A DNA stretch of 64,000 nucleotides from Hordeum vulgare subsp. vulgare (taxonomy: Eukaryota; Streptophyta; Magnoliopsida; Poales; Poaceae), in NCBI RefSeq assembly GCF_904849725.1, contig NC_058521.1, forward strand, positions 346,750,638-346,814,637. Direction: 5' to 3'. Under the pieces are notes generated by a model, which saw only the letters and a program-made list of their open reading frames with translations, searched no databases and was not told where the DNA came from. The translations under genes and the position numbers were made by a program. Shown in pieces: positions 48,233-59,006 of this stretch. Every line of letters starts with the position of its first letter. The first letter of the stretch is position 1.

Positions 48233-49674
48233 TGCTACCTATTGAGCTTGCGTTGGTTTTTCCCTTGAAGAGGAAAGGGTGATGCAGCGCAGTAGCAATA
48301 AGTATTTCCCTCAGTTTGAGAACCAAGGTATCAATCCAGTAGGAGTATCAAGGCAAGTCTCCAAAGTACCTGCGCAAAAACAAACAAACTTGCACCCAAC
48401 GCTATAAAGGGGTTGTCAATCCCTTCACGGTTGGTTGCAAGGTGAGATCTGAAGGCGGAAAGTACAACAAAGTGCAAATGTAGAGCTGAAAATATGAAGT
48501 AGACACGGGGGCCATAGTGTTCACTTGAGGCTTCTCTCATGATAGCAACTATTACGGTGGGTGAACGAATTACTGTCGAGCAATTGATAGAATCGTGCAA
48601 AGTCATGATGATATCTAAGGCAATGATCATACATATAGGCATCACGTTCGAGACAAGTAGACCGATACTGTCAGCATCTACTACTATTACTCCACACATC
48701 GACCGCTATCCAGCATGCATCTAGTGTATTGAGTTCATAACAAACAGAGTAACGCCTTAAGCAAGATGACATGATGTAGAGGGATAAATTCAGAGTAAAC
48801 CCCATCTTTTTACCCTTGAGGGCAACAACATGATGCGTGCCTCGCTACCCCTTCTGTCATTGGGTGAGGACACCACACGGTATGAACCCAAAACCAAGCA
48901 CTTCTCCCATTGCAAGAATTATAGATCAAGTTGGCCAAACGAAACCCACAACTCAAAGAGAATTACAAGGATACGAAATCATGCATATAAGAGATCAGAG
49001 GAGACTCAAATAATATTCATAGATAATCTGATCATAAATCCACAATTCATCGGATCTCGACAAACACACCGCAAAAGAAGATTACATCGGATAGATCTCC
49101 ATGAAGATGATGGAGAACTTTGTATTGAAGATCCAAGAGAGAGAAGAAGCCATCATCGGAGAGGCAATGGTGTTGATGAAGAAGCCCTCCGTGTCCGAAT
49201 CCCCCCTCCGCTAGGGCACCAGAACATGCCCAGATGGGATCTTGCGGAGATAGAAGCTTGCGGCGGCGGATAAGTATTTTTGTGCCTCTCTCCCGTGGTT
49301 TCAGATTTTTAGGGAATTTATAGGCAGAAGAAGTAGGGCAAAGGAGCCACGAGGGGCCCACAAGCCTGGTAGGTGCCCCCCAGGCTGCGGCTAGGGGGCT
49401 TGTGGCCTCCCCCAGGATCCTTTGCCTTGGTTCTCAAGTTCCCTGCATATCTTCTGTTACGGAAAAATCATTTCGAAGATTTTATTCCGTTTGGACTCAG
49501 ATTAATATTCTTCTGTGAAAAAGGTCAAAAACACGGAAAAAACAGGAACTCGCACTTGGCGCTAAGTTAATATCTTAGTCCCAAAGAAGATATAAAATGC
49601 ATACAAAACATCCAATGTTGACAAGATAATAGCATGGAACCATCAAAAATTATAGATACGTTCGAGACGTATCA
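48233..49674 (-). mobile_element. 5' LTR of the Athila-type element
   Basis: 1442 bp. It is about 56 bp shorter than its partner, chiefly because about 48 bp are missing at 49151 (gaagccatc joined to atcggagagg). The missing part lies just downstream of the TATA region, in the transcribed part. Confidence 0.9.
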
Positions 49675-49735
49675 ATGACCCATTCTTTGGAGGGTTAATG
49701 GGAGGATATACCAATAATGATAAAATATGTCATAC

Positions 49736-51843
49736 CTCATGTTTGATCTGCATCAGGTTGGTCAAGCTTTTTTCAATCTCGCGGCTTGTCTCCACGCGGC
49801 TTACAAAACCAAAATATAGTTCCTCAAACTCCAATTTTTCATAATGAGGAAGCTTCGGCTTGGTGATATCCTTCTCTACAAATATTTGGGCATATTTTGG
49901 CGTGTGTTTGGTTAACACCACGATTGCAGGTTTAGAATAACCAATACTAGTAACGATGACTGCGTCTGGATCTTCACGCGCCTTAGAAGGACTAGGCGGG
50001 TTGATGTTTTTAGTCACCCCCTTTTGAGGGCTTGAGGGGTCAACCCGGATATCAGGAACATCATCAAAAATATTGTCGTGAACTTCAACTCGTTCTTCTG
50101 GAGCCTCTGGGACGGAGGTACCCATACCAGACGTTTCAGCCGCTTTGGGAGCCGAAGATGAGTCACCAGTCTTCCTTTTCTTTGCTTGCACTCTGAGCAA
50201 CAACAAAACTAATGTTGGGACAAAGACATTGACATTTCAAAGAACATGTTAGTAAAGGAACTTACCCCTGAAGACGAATCATTGGGGGGAGAGTCGACAT
50301 TGCTGAATCTCCAGATGAAGGAGGAAAAACCTGATGGACAAGGATTCAAAGATAGGGTAAATTGCCAGAATATCTTATACAAGAAGGAAAAGATGCTTGC
50401 GAAAACATACCTCGTTCTGCCGTTTGCGACCCGTTGTTCTCTCGGGCAAGCCACACACTAGGTATCGAGAATGGCTTCGAGTGTGTCGTCTAGGTGTATA
50501 ACTCGCCTTCGTCAAAAGGAAATTGGGATCCAGATGAGCATTTGGATGAGACATGGGAACTTTCCTACAAATTCGCTTGGCCGGCTTGGGGAGAGAAGAA
50601 GTTTGAGTCGGAAGAAATGGAAATTACCTCGACATCTTTATCTTGGCTCTCAAAATCATCATCCTATAAACAAGGGCGGTAAAGCATAAGTATGAGTCAG
50701 AATGAAGCAATAAAGACAAGAGAAATTTTACCTCTGACTGTTCTTTGGCGGCCCGAGACTCACCAATGACGGATGACTCTTTTGCTACAGCTTTGCCTTT
50801 GCCCTTCTTCTTCGTCTTGGGGGCGGGTTTGGTTGTTTTCTTGACGGTTGTCTTGGGTCTTCGGGTTAAAAACGCCGAATCCCTCTGATTAAACATGATG
50901 AAAGGCTCAAGATCACAAACATGAATGATTATATGGAAAAGTTAGAAGGGCGACCCGGTTTTTTTACCTCTGGAGCCGGGTTGGTGATGCAGAAGGATTT
51001 AAGCCCAATTTTGGAGCAATTCTACATAGGCTCGCCACATAGCTTCTTTATAATATCAACAATGTCTTCTTCCAAAAGCCTCACATTGTAAAAGCATTGG
51101 GGGTGGTCCAAGTCGCCACTCATCAAGCCATCTCGGCGGCATAAGGGAAGAATTCTCCACTCTACCCAGCAGCGTATCAGATCAATCCCAGTAAGATCAT
51201 TGGTAGTAAGGGCCTTCATCTTTGCAAAGATAGGCACAAATGTGGCTTCTTCTTCTTCAGTTATCTTTTCCGGCCACATGAAGTCCATGGGTAGGCGTTC
51301 TTCCCTGAAACCTGGTAAAGGGTTCTCATTGGATGGAGAGGTGTCATGGTAGTAAAACCAAGTCTTCGCCCAACCCTTGGGATGACTAGGCAATGTAACG
51401 GCTGGAAACCCGCATTCACGACGCCGTTGGATATTGAATACACCAAGCTCTAAGCTAGGCCCGTTGGCAAACTCCGTCTGGCGGTTTAGATAGAAAAACT
51501 TACGGAACAACAATACAGTGGGCTCTATTTGCAGATAAGCCTCACAGAACATTTCGAACTAACAAAGGTTACTGATAGAATTTGGCCCCAAGTCTTGGGG
51601 ATGAAGGTTGAATAAGTGCAAGGCATCTCTAAATTTTTTTGAGCAGGGCGGCTTGAAGCCTCGCTCCAGGTGATCAGCAAAAACGACTACTTCCCCTTCG
51701 GCGGGTTGAGGGATTGTTTCCCTGAAGGCGGTCCGGCACCCAATAACTTCCTTGGGATCAAGGTTACCCACTTTTACAAATTTATCAAGATAAGCGTCAT
51801 TGACCTCTGTTGGCAGCCAGTTACATTTCAAGATGGTACCCAT
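49736..51843 (-). pseudogene. Antisense gene of the Gypsy element, exons 1-4 (Transposase_28-like)
   Basis: Six exons fit one frame: 51843-50968, 50884-50732, 50663-50411, 50190-49736, then 36925-36649 and 36568-35964, about 872 codons. Every junction is GT-AG and phase-consistent: E/GTAAAA to CAG/RDS, phase 1 at CGA-G/GTATG to AG/TG, GAG/GTATGA to CAG/GAATCC. Exon 1 has GTILKCNWLPTEVNDAYLD, FRDALHLFNLHPQDLGPNSI, FCEAYLQIEPTVLLFRKFFY and WAKTWFYYHDTSPSNENPLP, like the 'putative gypsy type transposon' (Transposase_28) domain. Exon 2 is very basic (KKTTKPAPKTKKKGKGK), resembling a nuclear-localisation region. Exon 4 is acidic/Pro-rich. In-frame TAGs lie in exon 1 (51559, 51022), exon 3 (two) and exon 5 (one). 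Function unknown. I assume transcription from a promoter in 51844-52852. Confidence 0.75.
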
Positions 51844-52852
51844 AACTTCAAAAAGAAAGAGATTGGCGGGTTGTCAGGATCTATGGAACGGTAACTCGTC
51901 GGCTAATGTTTGGGAGCATGTCTACAAGGATGTTATGACTCGCCGTAGCAAGAGGGTGCGAGTTCTGACTCTACAAGTTTCCTTAAGAATATTCTTAATT
52001 GCGGACAAACATGTTTCCAACACCAACAGATAATTTACGGATCTATGGGAAGTTCCAATTGAGAAAATAATGCTGGCCAAAAATTCAGGTGCTAAGAACA
52101 CAAGAACACTATGAAAAACAGTGTGTGGATCTAGCGCAATGGAGGAGGAATACTGCTCACTGGGGAACGCGATGGAACTACTACGGTTATTACTACATGG
52201 AAGGATCTATAATGTCATACCCAGACGGATTAAAAGGTAAGGGGATATGGCGTTCATGGAGTTCCGGTGCTGCCCTAGGAAGTACAGGGGTTCGAGATCT
52301 ATCCATAATGGAGGAGGAGAACTTACCTAAAGAAGGATGGATATGCCGGAAGGGGATTGTAGAGGTTCCGCAACGGCGACCGCACCCTCGATTGACCTGG
52401 GAAACAGCTGGACCACGACGACCTGCGACGGAGCTTCAGCGATGGCGAGGTGGTCAAGACGCGAGCTTGAGGAAGATGATGCGGCCGAAGATATGGAATG
52501 GGGGTAGGTGGCGATGCCCTCCCATTCCCCTGCGGATATTTAAAGGCCTAGGGTGAGGACGAAACGGCAGGCGCAGGAATCGCGGCGACAAATTGAAAAC
52601 CGAAAATGATGATACCTATATTTTCGGGATGACATGATAAAGACGAAAAAGATCCGTTGGAAAGTGATGTCACCAAAATCCCGGGAATAGTGGAGAAAGT
52701 GATGTCACCGACAAATGACCTGACGACTCAAGCAAATTGGGAAGGTTGGTGGCTTGTCACTTATTAAAGAAAGGACGGAGGTAATATGAGTCCCCGAAAA
52801 TAAGCATAAAGGTTTGTTGGCGTGAATAAATTCAAGTCAAACTCGGGCCTAA
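51844..52852 (+). other. Noncoding DNA between antisense-gene start and the Gypsy 3' LTR
   Basis: No homologous frame is present. It should hold the promoter of the antisense gene and the polypurine tract; actcgggcctaa at 52841-52852, just before the LTR, is a degraded candidate tract. Confidence 0.45.
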
Positions 52853-53402
52853 TGTTGGGGATATTACCAAAGGTATGACCCGCCCTCCTGGGACGGGTGA
52901 GGAAAGCGGCGGCTCATATATACCTGATCAGTGGAAGCCTTGGTTCGATCCTGGTGCGTGCAGAGAGATCTTCATCGGTGGGCTGACAGGGCCAATGAGC
53001 TAGATGGCGGTTGAGGATTGATGGAGAAGATAAGTCGCCAAGACGGTTTCCTGGCTTGCCCAACACGGTGACTTAGAGATATGGAAGGCCACAATTTGTG
53101 AATAAGGCCAGGACCTTGTAACCTCTAGAGCCTCGACCTGTATATAAAGGCGAGTCTCTAGTCCAGATAAATTAAGTTGGAATCCATCGAGATCTAGGTC
53201 AGGCAAGTTACGCCCTCCTTGTAATCTAATCCACCATCAATATACACAAAGAAGGACGTAGGTTTTTACCTCCACGGGAGGGGCCGAACCAGGGTATAAC
53301 TGAGTCTCGCTTCTGCTCACCCCCTTCAAGTCGCCACCAAGGTGTGATGGTTCCATCACTAAGTCCTTTCACGAGGACATCTGTCGTGACAAAACCACGA
53401 CA
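52853..53402 (+). mobile_element. 3' LTR of the Gypsy element
   Basis: 550 bp, TGTTGGGGATATT to ACCACGACA, followed by GGACA (53403-53407). TATA box tatataaa at 53141-53148. It shows the uninterrupted version of the site (ggcgagtctct) where the 5' LTR took its solo-LTR insertion. Confidence 0.95.
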
Positions 53403-53407
53403 GGACA

Positions 53408-55540
53408 GCTATGATGCGCCTGAAGAGGAGCCGAAAAAGGAGGACTGCTTCAACGCGCTGGAGGTCGAGCCGAAGAAGGAGGCGGAGTGCTCCGATGCGC
53501 GGGAGGAGGGGCCGAAAAAGGAGGTGGACTGCTCCGACGCGCCGGAGTAGGAGCCGAAGAAGGAGCCGTACTGCTCCGATGCGCTGGATGAGGAGCCGAA
53601 GAAGGAGGCGGACTGCTCCGACGCACCTGAGGAGGAGCGGAAGATGGAGGCGGACTGCTCCGATGCACTGGAGGAGGAGTCAAAGAAGGAGGCGGAGTGC
53701 CCTCACGCGCCGAAGGAGGAGCCGAAGAAGAAGGCGGAGTGCCCTCACGCGTCGGAGGAGCCGGAGTGCCCTGATCATTCGCCGGAGGAGGATGAGGAGT
53801 GCCTTGATCAGTCGCCGGAGGAGGATGAGGAGTGTCCTGATCACTCGCCGGAGGAGGAGGAGGCGTCCAGTTTGGAAGCTTGATGTACTCCTTCGGCCAT
53901 AGACATGTACTCCTCAAAGCATGAACCAGCTCATTCTCATCTTCACCTGTAGGGTGTTCAAGCTCGAGCTGCTCAAAATCCTCCTTTACTTCATCCACCA
54001 TCACAATAGCATAGCCACGTGGAATCAGACGGCAGTGAAAAGTTCTCTTGGATTGAGGAGGTGCAACAATGCCGATAGGAGCCTTGAAAGTGAGGTTCCG
54101 GCATTTCGTCAAAAGCTCGCAAGGTTGAGACTCCGTGATAGTATCCACGGGGTAGGTAGGAGCCATGAAGTCATGTAGAACAAGCTTCGTGGAAGCCACG
54201 CTGCTTCTCCACTGAGATGGCGGGGTAAATTCTGGGGTAGTTTCGTGTCGCTGATATGGTTGGTCGACGGCTCGCTAGCTCTGAAGTTCCTCTAGAATTT
54301 GTAGTCTTGCATTGATCTTCTGCACGTCGCTCAGCTCCGCTTTCCTCTTTCTCGCTCGGCTTATGTAACCGGCTGCGTCGGGAAACCCAACCTTCCAAGG
54401 ACCAGAGCCTGGTGTGCCTCGTGTTCGTCCAGGGTGCTCAGCATTCCCTAGGGCCTCAGTCAGCTCGTCCTTCTCTCTTTCGGGAAAGAACGCCCCTTCC
54501 TGCACGGCGGTGATACAATGCTGAAGCTTGTTGATGGGTGTTGCAAGTTGCTCGTCCATCCAACGACACTCCCCTGTTTCAGGGTCCAAAGTTCCCCCAA
54601 CTCCGAAGAACCAATTCCTTGAATGGTCGAGCCAGTTCCATGTATGTGGTTGGACCCCTTTAGCAATCAGGTCATTCTCAGCTTTGTCCCACAACGTACG
54701 GCCTTTGAGGTGGCCACCTCACCCCGTGGGATGGTGATACTACTTCTTTGCAGCATTGTTCTTATTTCTCTCTGACATTTCCTTACTCTTGTCCGATGAG
54801 TTGTAGGCCACAAATGCGGGCCAGTGATCTCTCATCTTCTCAAATCGGCTGAGGAATTCTGGAGTCTTCCCTTTGTCGGCATACTTTGATTTCAACTCTT
54901 TCTTCCACCTCCTGAATAGTTCTGCCATCTTCTTAAGAGCACACGCCTTCACCAGTGGCTCTATAACTGGCTTATTCGGATCCTCCTCTAGCGGTAGGGT
55001 GAAATTTTCCTTCAATGCGGTCTAAAGATCATCTTTCAGCCTATCGGTGGCATAATCACCTTCAGTGACATTGTCGCCCTTAGGCTTATTCCATTGCTTG
55101 ATGCTGATCAGGATGTTGTCCCTGACAATAGCTCCGCACTGAGCAGAAAATGCATCCCTAGTCCGCTTGGGTTCAATCGGTAGGCCATCGCTCGACACTT
55201 CTATGATCGTGAACTTTTGATCCTTGCCCAACCTTCTCGTCGGGCCTCGTCTCGTTATCGAAGTTTGGCTCGATCCGGACTTTTCAATAGATCCCTCCTC
55301 CGTTCGGTCACCGGAGCCGTCATCATGGTCTCCTTCCTCTGGGATTCGGTAGTCACCGAAGCCATCATGATAATGTCCTTCCTCCTCCATTGTTTGATCA
55401 CCGAAGCCATCATGATAATGTCCTTCCTCCGGGATTCGGTAATCACCGATGTCGCTGACCAAAAATTCGACATTACTACCGTCGCCATCGATTATATCCC
55501 CAGAAATTTCTTCTTTTTCCATGTCTCTTGGAATATCCAT
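53408..55540 (-). pseudogene. CACTA ORF2, N-terminal part (En/Spm transposase-associated)
   Basis: One minus-strand frame from MDIPRDMEKEEISGD (ATG at 55540) runs to the Gypsy insertion with in-frame stops at about 55022 (TAG), 54740 (TAG), 54707 (TGA) and 54275 (TAG). In order: an acidic N-terminus with imperfect repeats of DYRIPEEGHYHDGFGD; RTRDAFSAQCGAIVRDNILI; the Ptta/En/Spm (Transposase_24-like) segment with MAELFRRWKKELKSKYADK, WPAFVAYNSSDKSKEMSERN, VQPHTWNWLDHSRNWFFGVG and INKLQHCITAVQEG; a short linker; GYAIVMVDEVKEDFEQLELE; then a Pro-rich repeat domain. The last part continues across the insertion at 26318. In CACTA elements this protein is the second, DNA-binding product. Four nonsense codons plus a 27-kb insertion make it dead. 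Confidence 0.85.
53410..53880. repeat. Degenerate Pro-rich coding minisatellite
   Basis: About twelve imperfect units of 33-48 bp built on gaggaggagccgaagaagg followed by a gcggactgctccgacgcgcc-like half. On the minus strand they encode the PPPSSAPP-x-RRSS repeats of ORF2. The array continues at 26219-26313 on the other side of the Gypsy insertion. Confidence 0.8.
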
Positions 55541-55859
55541 TGTTTCTGCAAATATTACAAAGTGGGGAAGCCCTTTATACATAATCCCAAATATTAACAT
55601 AAAAACTTAATTTGTAACTTAATCTAATCTAAATATTTTTATAATTTTTATGACTTTATTTGCTATTGAAACTAAATCTAATCTAAATATTTTTATATTT
55701 TTTATAACTTGTGCCACATTGTGGAGTTCAAAAATGTAGCCAAAATATTCTAATATGATTGTAATACACACACATGGATTCGCAATTAGACTACGTCTTC
55801 TCACACACATGGATACGCAAATAGGGAGACAGAGAGATCGATGGACGTGCTACCGGTGC
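55541..55859. other. AT-rich leader upstream of CACTA ORF2
   Basis: AT-rich DNA with a direct repeat of 'aatctaatctaaatattttt' at 55620 and 55676. It probably contains the 5' untranslated region of ORF2. No gene. Confidence 0.5.
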
Positions 55860-56220
55860 GTCTACGGGCGACGACGGACGATGGGTGACGATGACGACAG
55901 AGATGGGCTTGGGGGCTACGGCAACAACGGCAACGGCGAAGACGGCGATGACGGGTGACGATGAAGACGGCGATGGGATTGGGGGCGACGGCGACGGCGA
56001 TGGGCTCGAGGACGACGGCGACGATGATGGGCTCGAGGACGACGGCGACGAAGATGGGCTCGGGGACGACGACGGTGCCGATGGGCTCGGGGACGACGAC
56101 GGCAATGATGGGCTCGGTGGAAACGGCGACGGCGACGGCGATGACGATGGGCCCGGGAGCGACGGCGATGGTGATGGGCTCGAGGCGACGACGGGCTCGT
56201 GAGCGACGGCAACGGTGACG
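55860..56220. repeat. GAC/GGC-rich simple repeat tract
   Basis: Imperfect repeats of gacgacggcgac and gatgggctcgaggacgacgg on a 15-36 bp period. All six frames stay open for long distances because of composition, giving Asp/Gly-rich or Arg/His-rich translations. I do not call any a gene. Confidence 0.85.
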
Positions 56221-56329
56221 ACGGGCTCGTGGAGGAGGCACGGGCCGGCGGTGATGGTCTCGGGTGCGATGGTGACGAAGAGAGATCAGGGGGGAAATGG
56301 AAGTTGGTGGAAATTTCGACAACTCCCGC

Positions 56330-56600
56330 AATATACGAACACCTTTGTTCCGGTTGGTGGCTCAAACCGGGACCAAAGCATACCTTTAGTCCCGGGTTAT
56401 TACATCAACCGGGACTAAAGGTAAATTTTGGCAACTCCCACACTATATGCGAAACCTTTGGTTTCGGTTGGTGGCACCAACCGGTACCAAAGCCACACTT
56501 CGGCTGCCCCAAAAGGGCGGGAATAAGAGTACTTTCATACCAGTTGGTGGCCAGAACCGGGATAAAAGGTCCGTCGGCCCATTTGATATTTTTCATACAT
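56330..56600. repeat. CACTA terminal-type repeats in the element interior
   Basis: Alternating copies of ccggttggtggc, aaccgggac(t/c)aaag and ctttagtcccggg, the same cores as the outer terminus at 24142-24350. They sit between ORF2 and TNP2 instead of at an end. No CACTA terminus (CACTA...AAAA) is adjacent. Confidence 0.75.
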
Positions 56601-58930
56601 TTACTTATTTTTGTTTTGAGCTAAATGACCCTTAAAATGAAAAGCACTACAAATGAACTCTAAAAATGTTGAAAGTTGGCATGCTATAATCATTTGACGC
56701 ACATAGCATGTCTTCAAAAGTTGAGAGGGTTGTGGCAAAAACTAGACGCACATCGTGTACAAAACACACAATCTCTTTCGAAGTATTAGGGTTTCATACG
56801 AAAAACTCATCTGTTACAAAGGGATTTCATTTTTTTGAACTTATTTGAACTCCAGACTTTTTGTGTGTTCAAAATGCACCATTCAAAGACACATCATCAA
56901 TTTTCAACTATTGTTGACTTCATTTGGTATTTTTCATGCATTTATTGATTTTGTTTTTGAGCTAAATGACCCTTAAATTGAAAAGAACTACAAATAAACT
57001 CTAAAAATGTTCAAAGTTGGCATGGTATCATCATTTCACCCACATAGCATGTGCTAAAAAGTTGAGAGGGTTGCGGCAAAAACTGGATGCACTTCGTGTA
57101 CCATACGGACAATCTCTTTCGAAGTATCACGGTTTCATACGAAAACTCATCTGTTACAAAGAGATTTCATTTATTTGAACTTATTTGGACTCCAGACTTT
57201 TTTTGTGTTTAAAATGCACCATTCAAAGACACATCATCAATTTTCAACTATTTCTAACTTCATTTGGTATTTTTCATGCATTTACTGATTTTTTTAGCTA
57301 AATGACCCTTAAATTGAAAAGCACTACAAATAAACTCTGAAAATGTTGAAAGTTCTCATGGTATAATCATTTCACGCACATAGCATGTGCTAAAAACTTG
57401 AGAGGGTTGCGGCAAAAACTGGATGCACATCGTGTACAAAACGTATAATCTCTTTCGAAGTATTAGGGTTTCATACGAGAACTCATCTGTTACAAAGGGA
57501 TTTCATTTTTTGAACTTATTTGAACTCCAAAAATTTTGTGTGTTCAAAATGCACCATTCAAAGACACATCATCAATTTTTAAATATTTTTGATTTCATTT
57601 GGTATTTTTCATGCATTTACTATTGTTTTGAGCTAAATGACCCTTAAAATGAAAAGCACTACAAATGAACTCTGAAAATGTTGAAAGTTGGCATGGTATC
57701 ATCATTTCACCCACATAGCATGTGCTAAAAAGTTGAGGGGGTTGCGGCAAAAACTGGATGCACTTCGTGTACAAAACGGACAATCTCTTTCGAAGTACCA
57801 CGGTTTCATACAAAAACTCATTTGTTACAAAGGGATTTCATTTTTTTGAACTTATTTGAACTCCAGACTTTTGTGTGTTCAAAATGCACCATTCAAAGAC
57901 ACATCATTAATTCTCAACTATTTATAACTTCATTTGGTATTTTTCATGCATTTACTGATTTTTTTTAGCTAAGTGACCCTTAAATGGAAAAGCACTACAA
58001 ATGAACTCTGAAAATGTTGAAAGTTGTCATGGTATAATAATTTCACGCACATAGCATGTGCTAAAAAGTTGAGAGGGTTGCGGCAAAAACTGGATTCACA
58101 TCGTGTACAAAACGGACAATCTCTTTCGAAGTATTAGGGTTTCAAACGAAAACTGATCTGTTACAAAGGGATTTAATTTTTTTGAACTTATTTGAACTCC
58201 AGCCTTTTTGTGTGTTCAAAATGCACCATAAAAAGACACATCATCAATTTTCAACTATTTTTGACTTCATTTGGTATTTTTCATGCATCTACTGATTTTT
58301 TTAGCTAAATGACACTTAAATTGAAAAGCACTACAAATGAACTCTGAAAATGTTGAAAGTTGGCATGGTATCATCATTTCACCCACATAGCGTGTGCTAA
58401 AAAGTTGAGAGGGTTGCGGAAAAAACTGGATGCACTTCGTGTACCAAACGAACAATCTCTTTCGGAGTATCACGGTTTCATACGAAAACTCATCTGTTAC
58501 AAAGGGATTTCATTTTTTTAACTTATTTGAACTCCAAACTTTTTGTGTGTTCAAAATGCACCATTCAAAGACACATCATCAATTTTCAACTATTTCTGAT
58601 TTCATTTGGTATTTTTCATTCATTTACTGATTTTTTAGCTAAATGACCCTTAAATTGAAAAGCACTACAAATAAACTCTGAAAATGTTGAAAGTTGGCAT
58701 GGTATCATCATTTCACCCACATAGCATGTGATAAAAAGTTGAGAGGGTTGCAGCAACAACTGGATGCACTTCGTGTACAAAACGGACACTCTCTTTCGTA
58801 GTATCAAGATTTCATACAAAAACTCAACTGTTACAAAGGGATTTCATTTTTTTGACATATTTGAACTCCAGACTTTTTGTTTGTTCAAAATGCACCATTC
58901 AAAGCAACATCATAAATTTTCAACTATTCA
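56582..58930. repeat. Seven-unit tandem array, unit about 335 bp
   Basis: Units begin with tttggtatttttcatgcatt at 56582, 56933, 57263, 57598, 57933, 58270 and 58605 (spacings 351, 330, 335, 335, 337, 335). They share blocks such as gaaagttggcatggtatcatc and gttacaaagggatttc. Only parts of the unit are open and no protein is supported. A partial eighth fragment runs to about 59005. Such arrays occur inside Caspar-type CACTA elements (from memory). Confidence 0.9.
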
Positions 58931-59006
58931 ATTGCACCATTCAAAGCCACATTGCGGACGAAAAGCACTACGGAAACTCATCTGTTACAAAGGGCATTTC
59001 ATTTCT

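Larger units (their letters stand above)
37505..49674 (-). mobile_element. Athila-type non-autonomous LTR element (Sabrina-like), duplication ATGAC
   Basis: A minus-strand element bounded by LTRs at 48233-49674 (5') and 37505-39002 (3') and flanked by ATGAC on both sides (37500-37504 and 49675-49679). The primer site is at 48204-48221 and the polypurine tract at 39003-39015. The only gene is gag-protease (47959 to 45884). No RT, RNase H or integrase motif is present in the remaining internal DNA (39003-39716, 43842-45883), so it must have moved with enzymes from a related element. I counted about 15 mismatches in the first 300 aligned LTR bases. The name Sabrina is from memory. A 4.1-kb long LTR is nested inside at 39722-43836. 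Confidence 0.9.
26319..53402 (+). mobile_element. Tat-lineage Gypsy element with antisense gene, inserted in CACTA ORF2
   Basis: Complete plus-strand LTR retrotransposon: 5' LTR 26319-28335, primer site 28337-28354, gag-pol 28424-34871, an antisense split gene (51843 to 35964), 3' LTR 52853-53402, all inside the 5-bp duplication GGACA. Excluding nested insertions it is about 13.4 kb. Pol order is protease, RT, RNase H, integrase, so it is Ty3/Gypsy. The antisense gene between pol and the 3' LTR is known from the Tat lineage (for example maize Grande). I counted about 21 differences in about 190 aligned LTR positions, so it is an old copy. Its genes all carry stops. Confidence 0.9.

Noticed and set aside
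52089..52556. 155-codon plus-strand frame between the antisense gene and the 3' LTR
   Set aside because: Trp/Arg-rich translation with no homology I recognise and no start context; the interval fits a promoter/leader region of the antisense gene.
53411..53902. Plus-strand Arg-rich frame of 163 codons
   Set aside because: It is the antisense shadow of the Pro-rich repeats of CACTA ORF2, whose frame is continuous with recognised domains.
55801..56365. Several overlapping frames (Asp/Gly-rich, Arg/His-rich) of 87-176 codons
   Set aside because: Products of the GAC/GGC simple repeat, open in all frames by composition.
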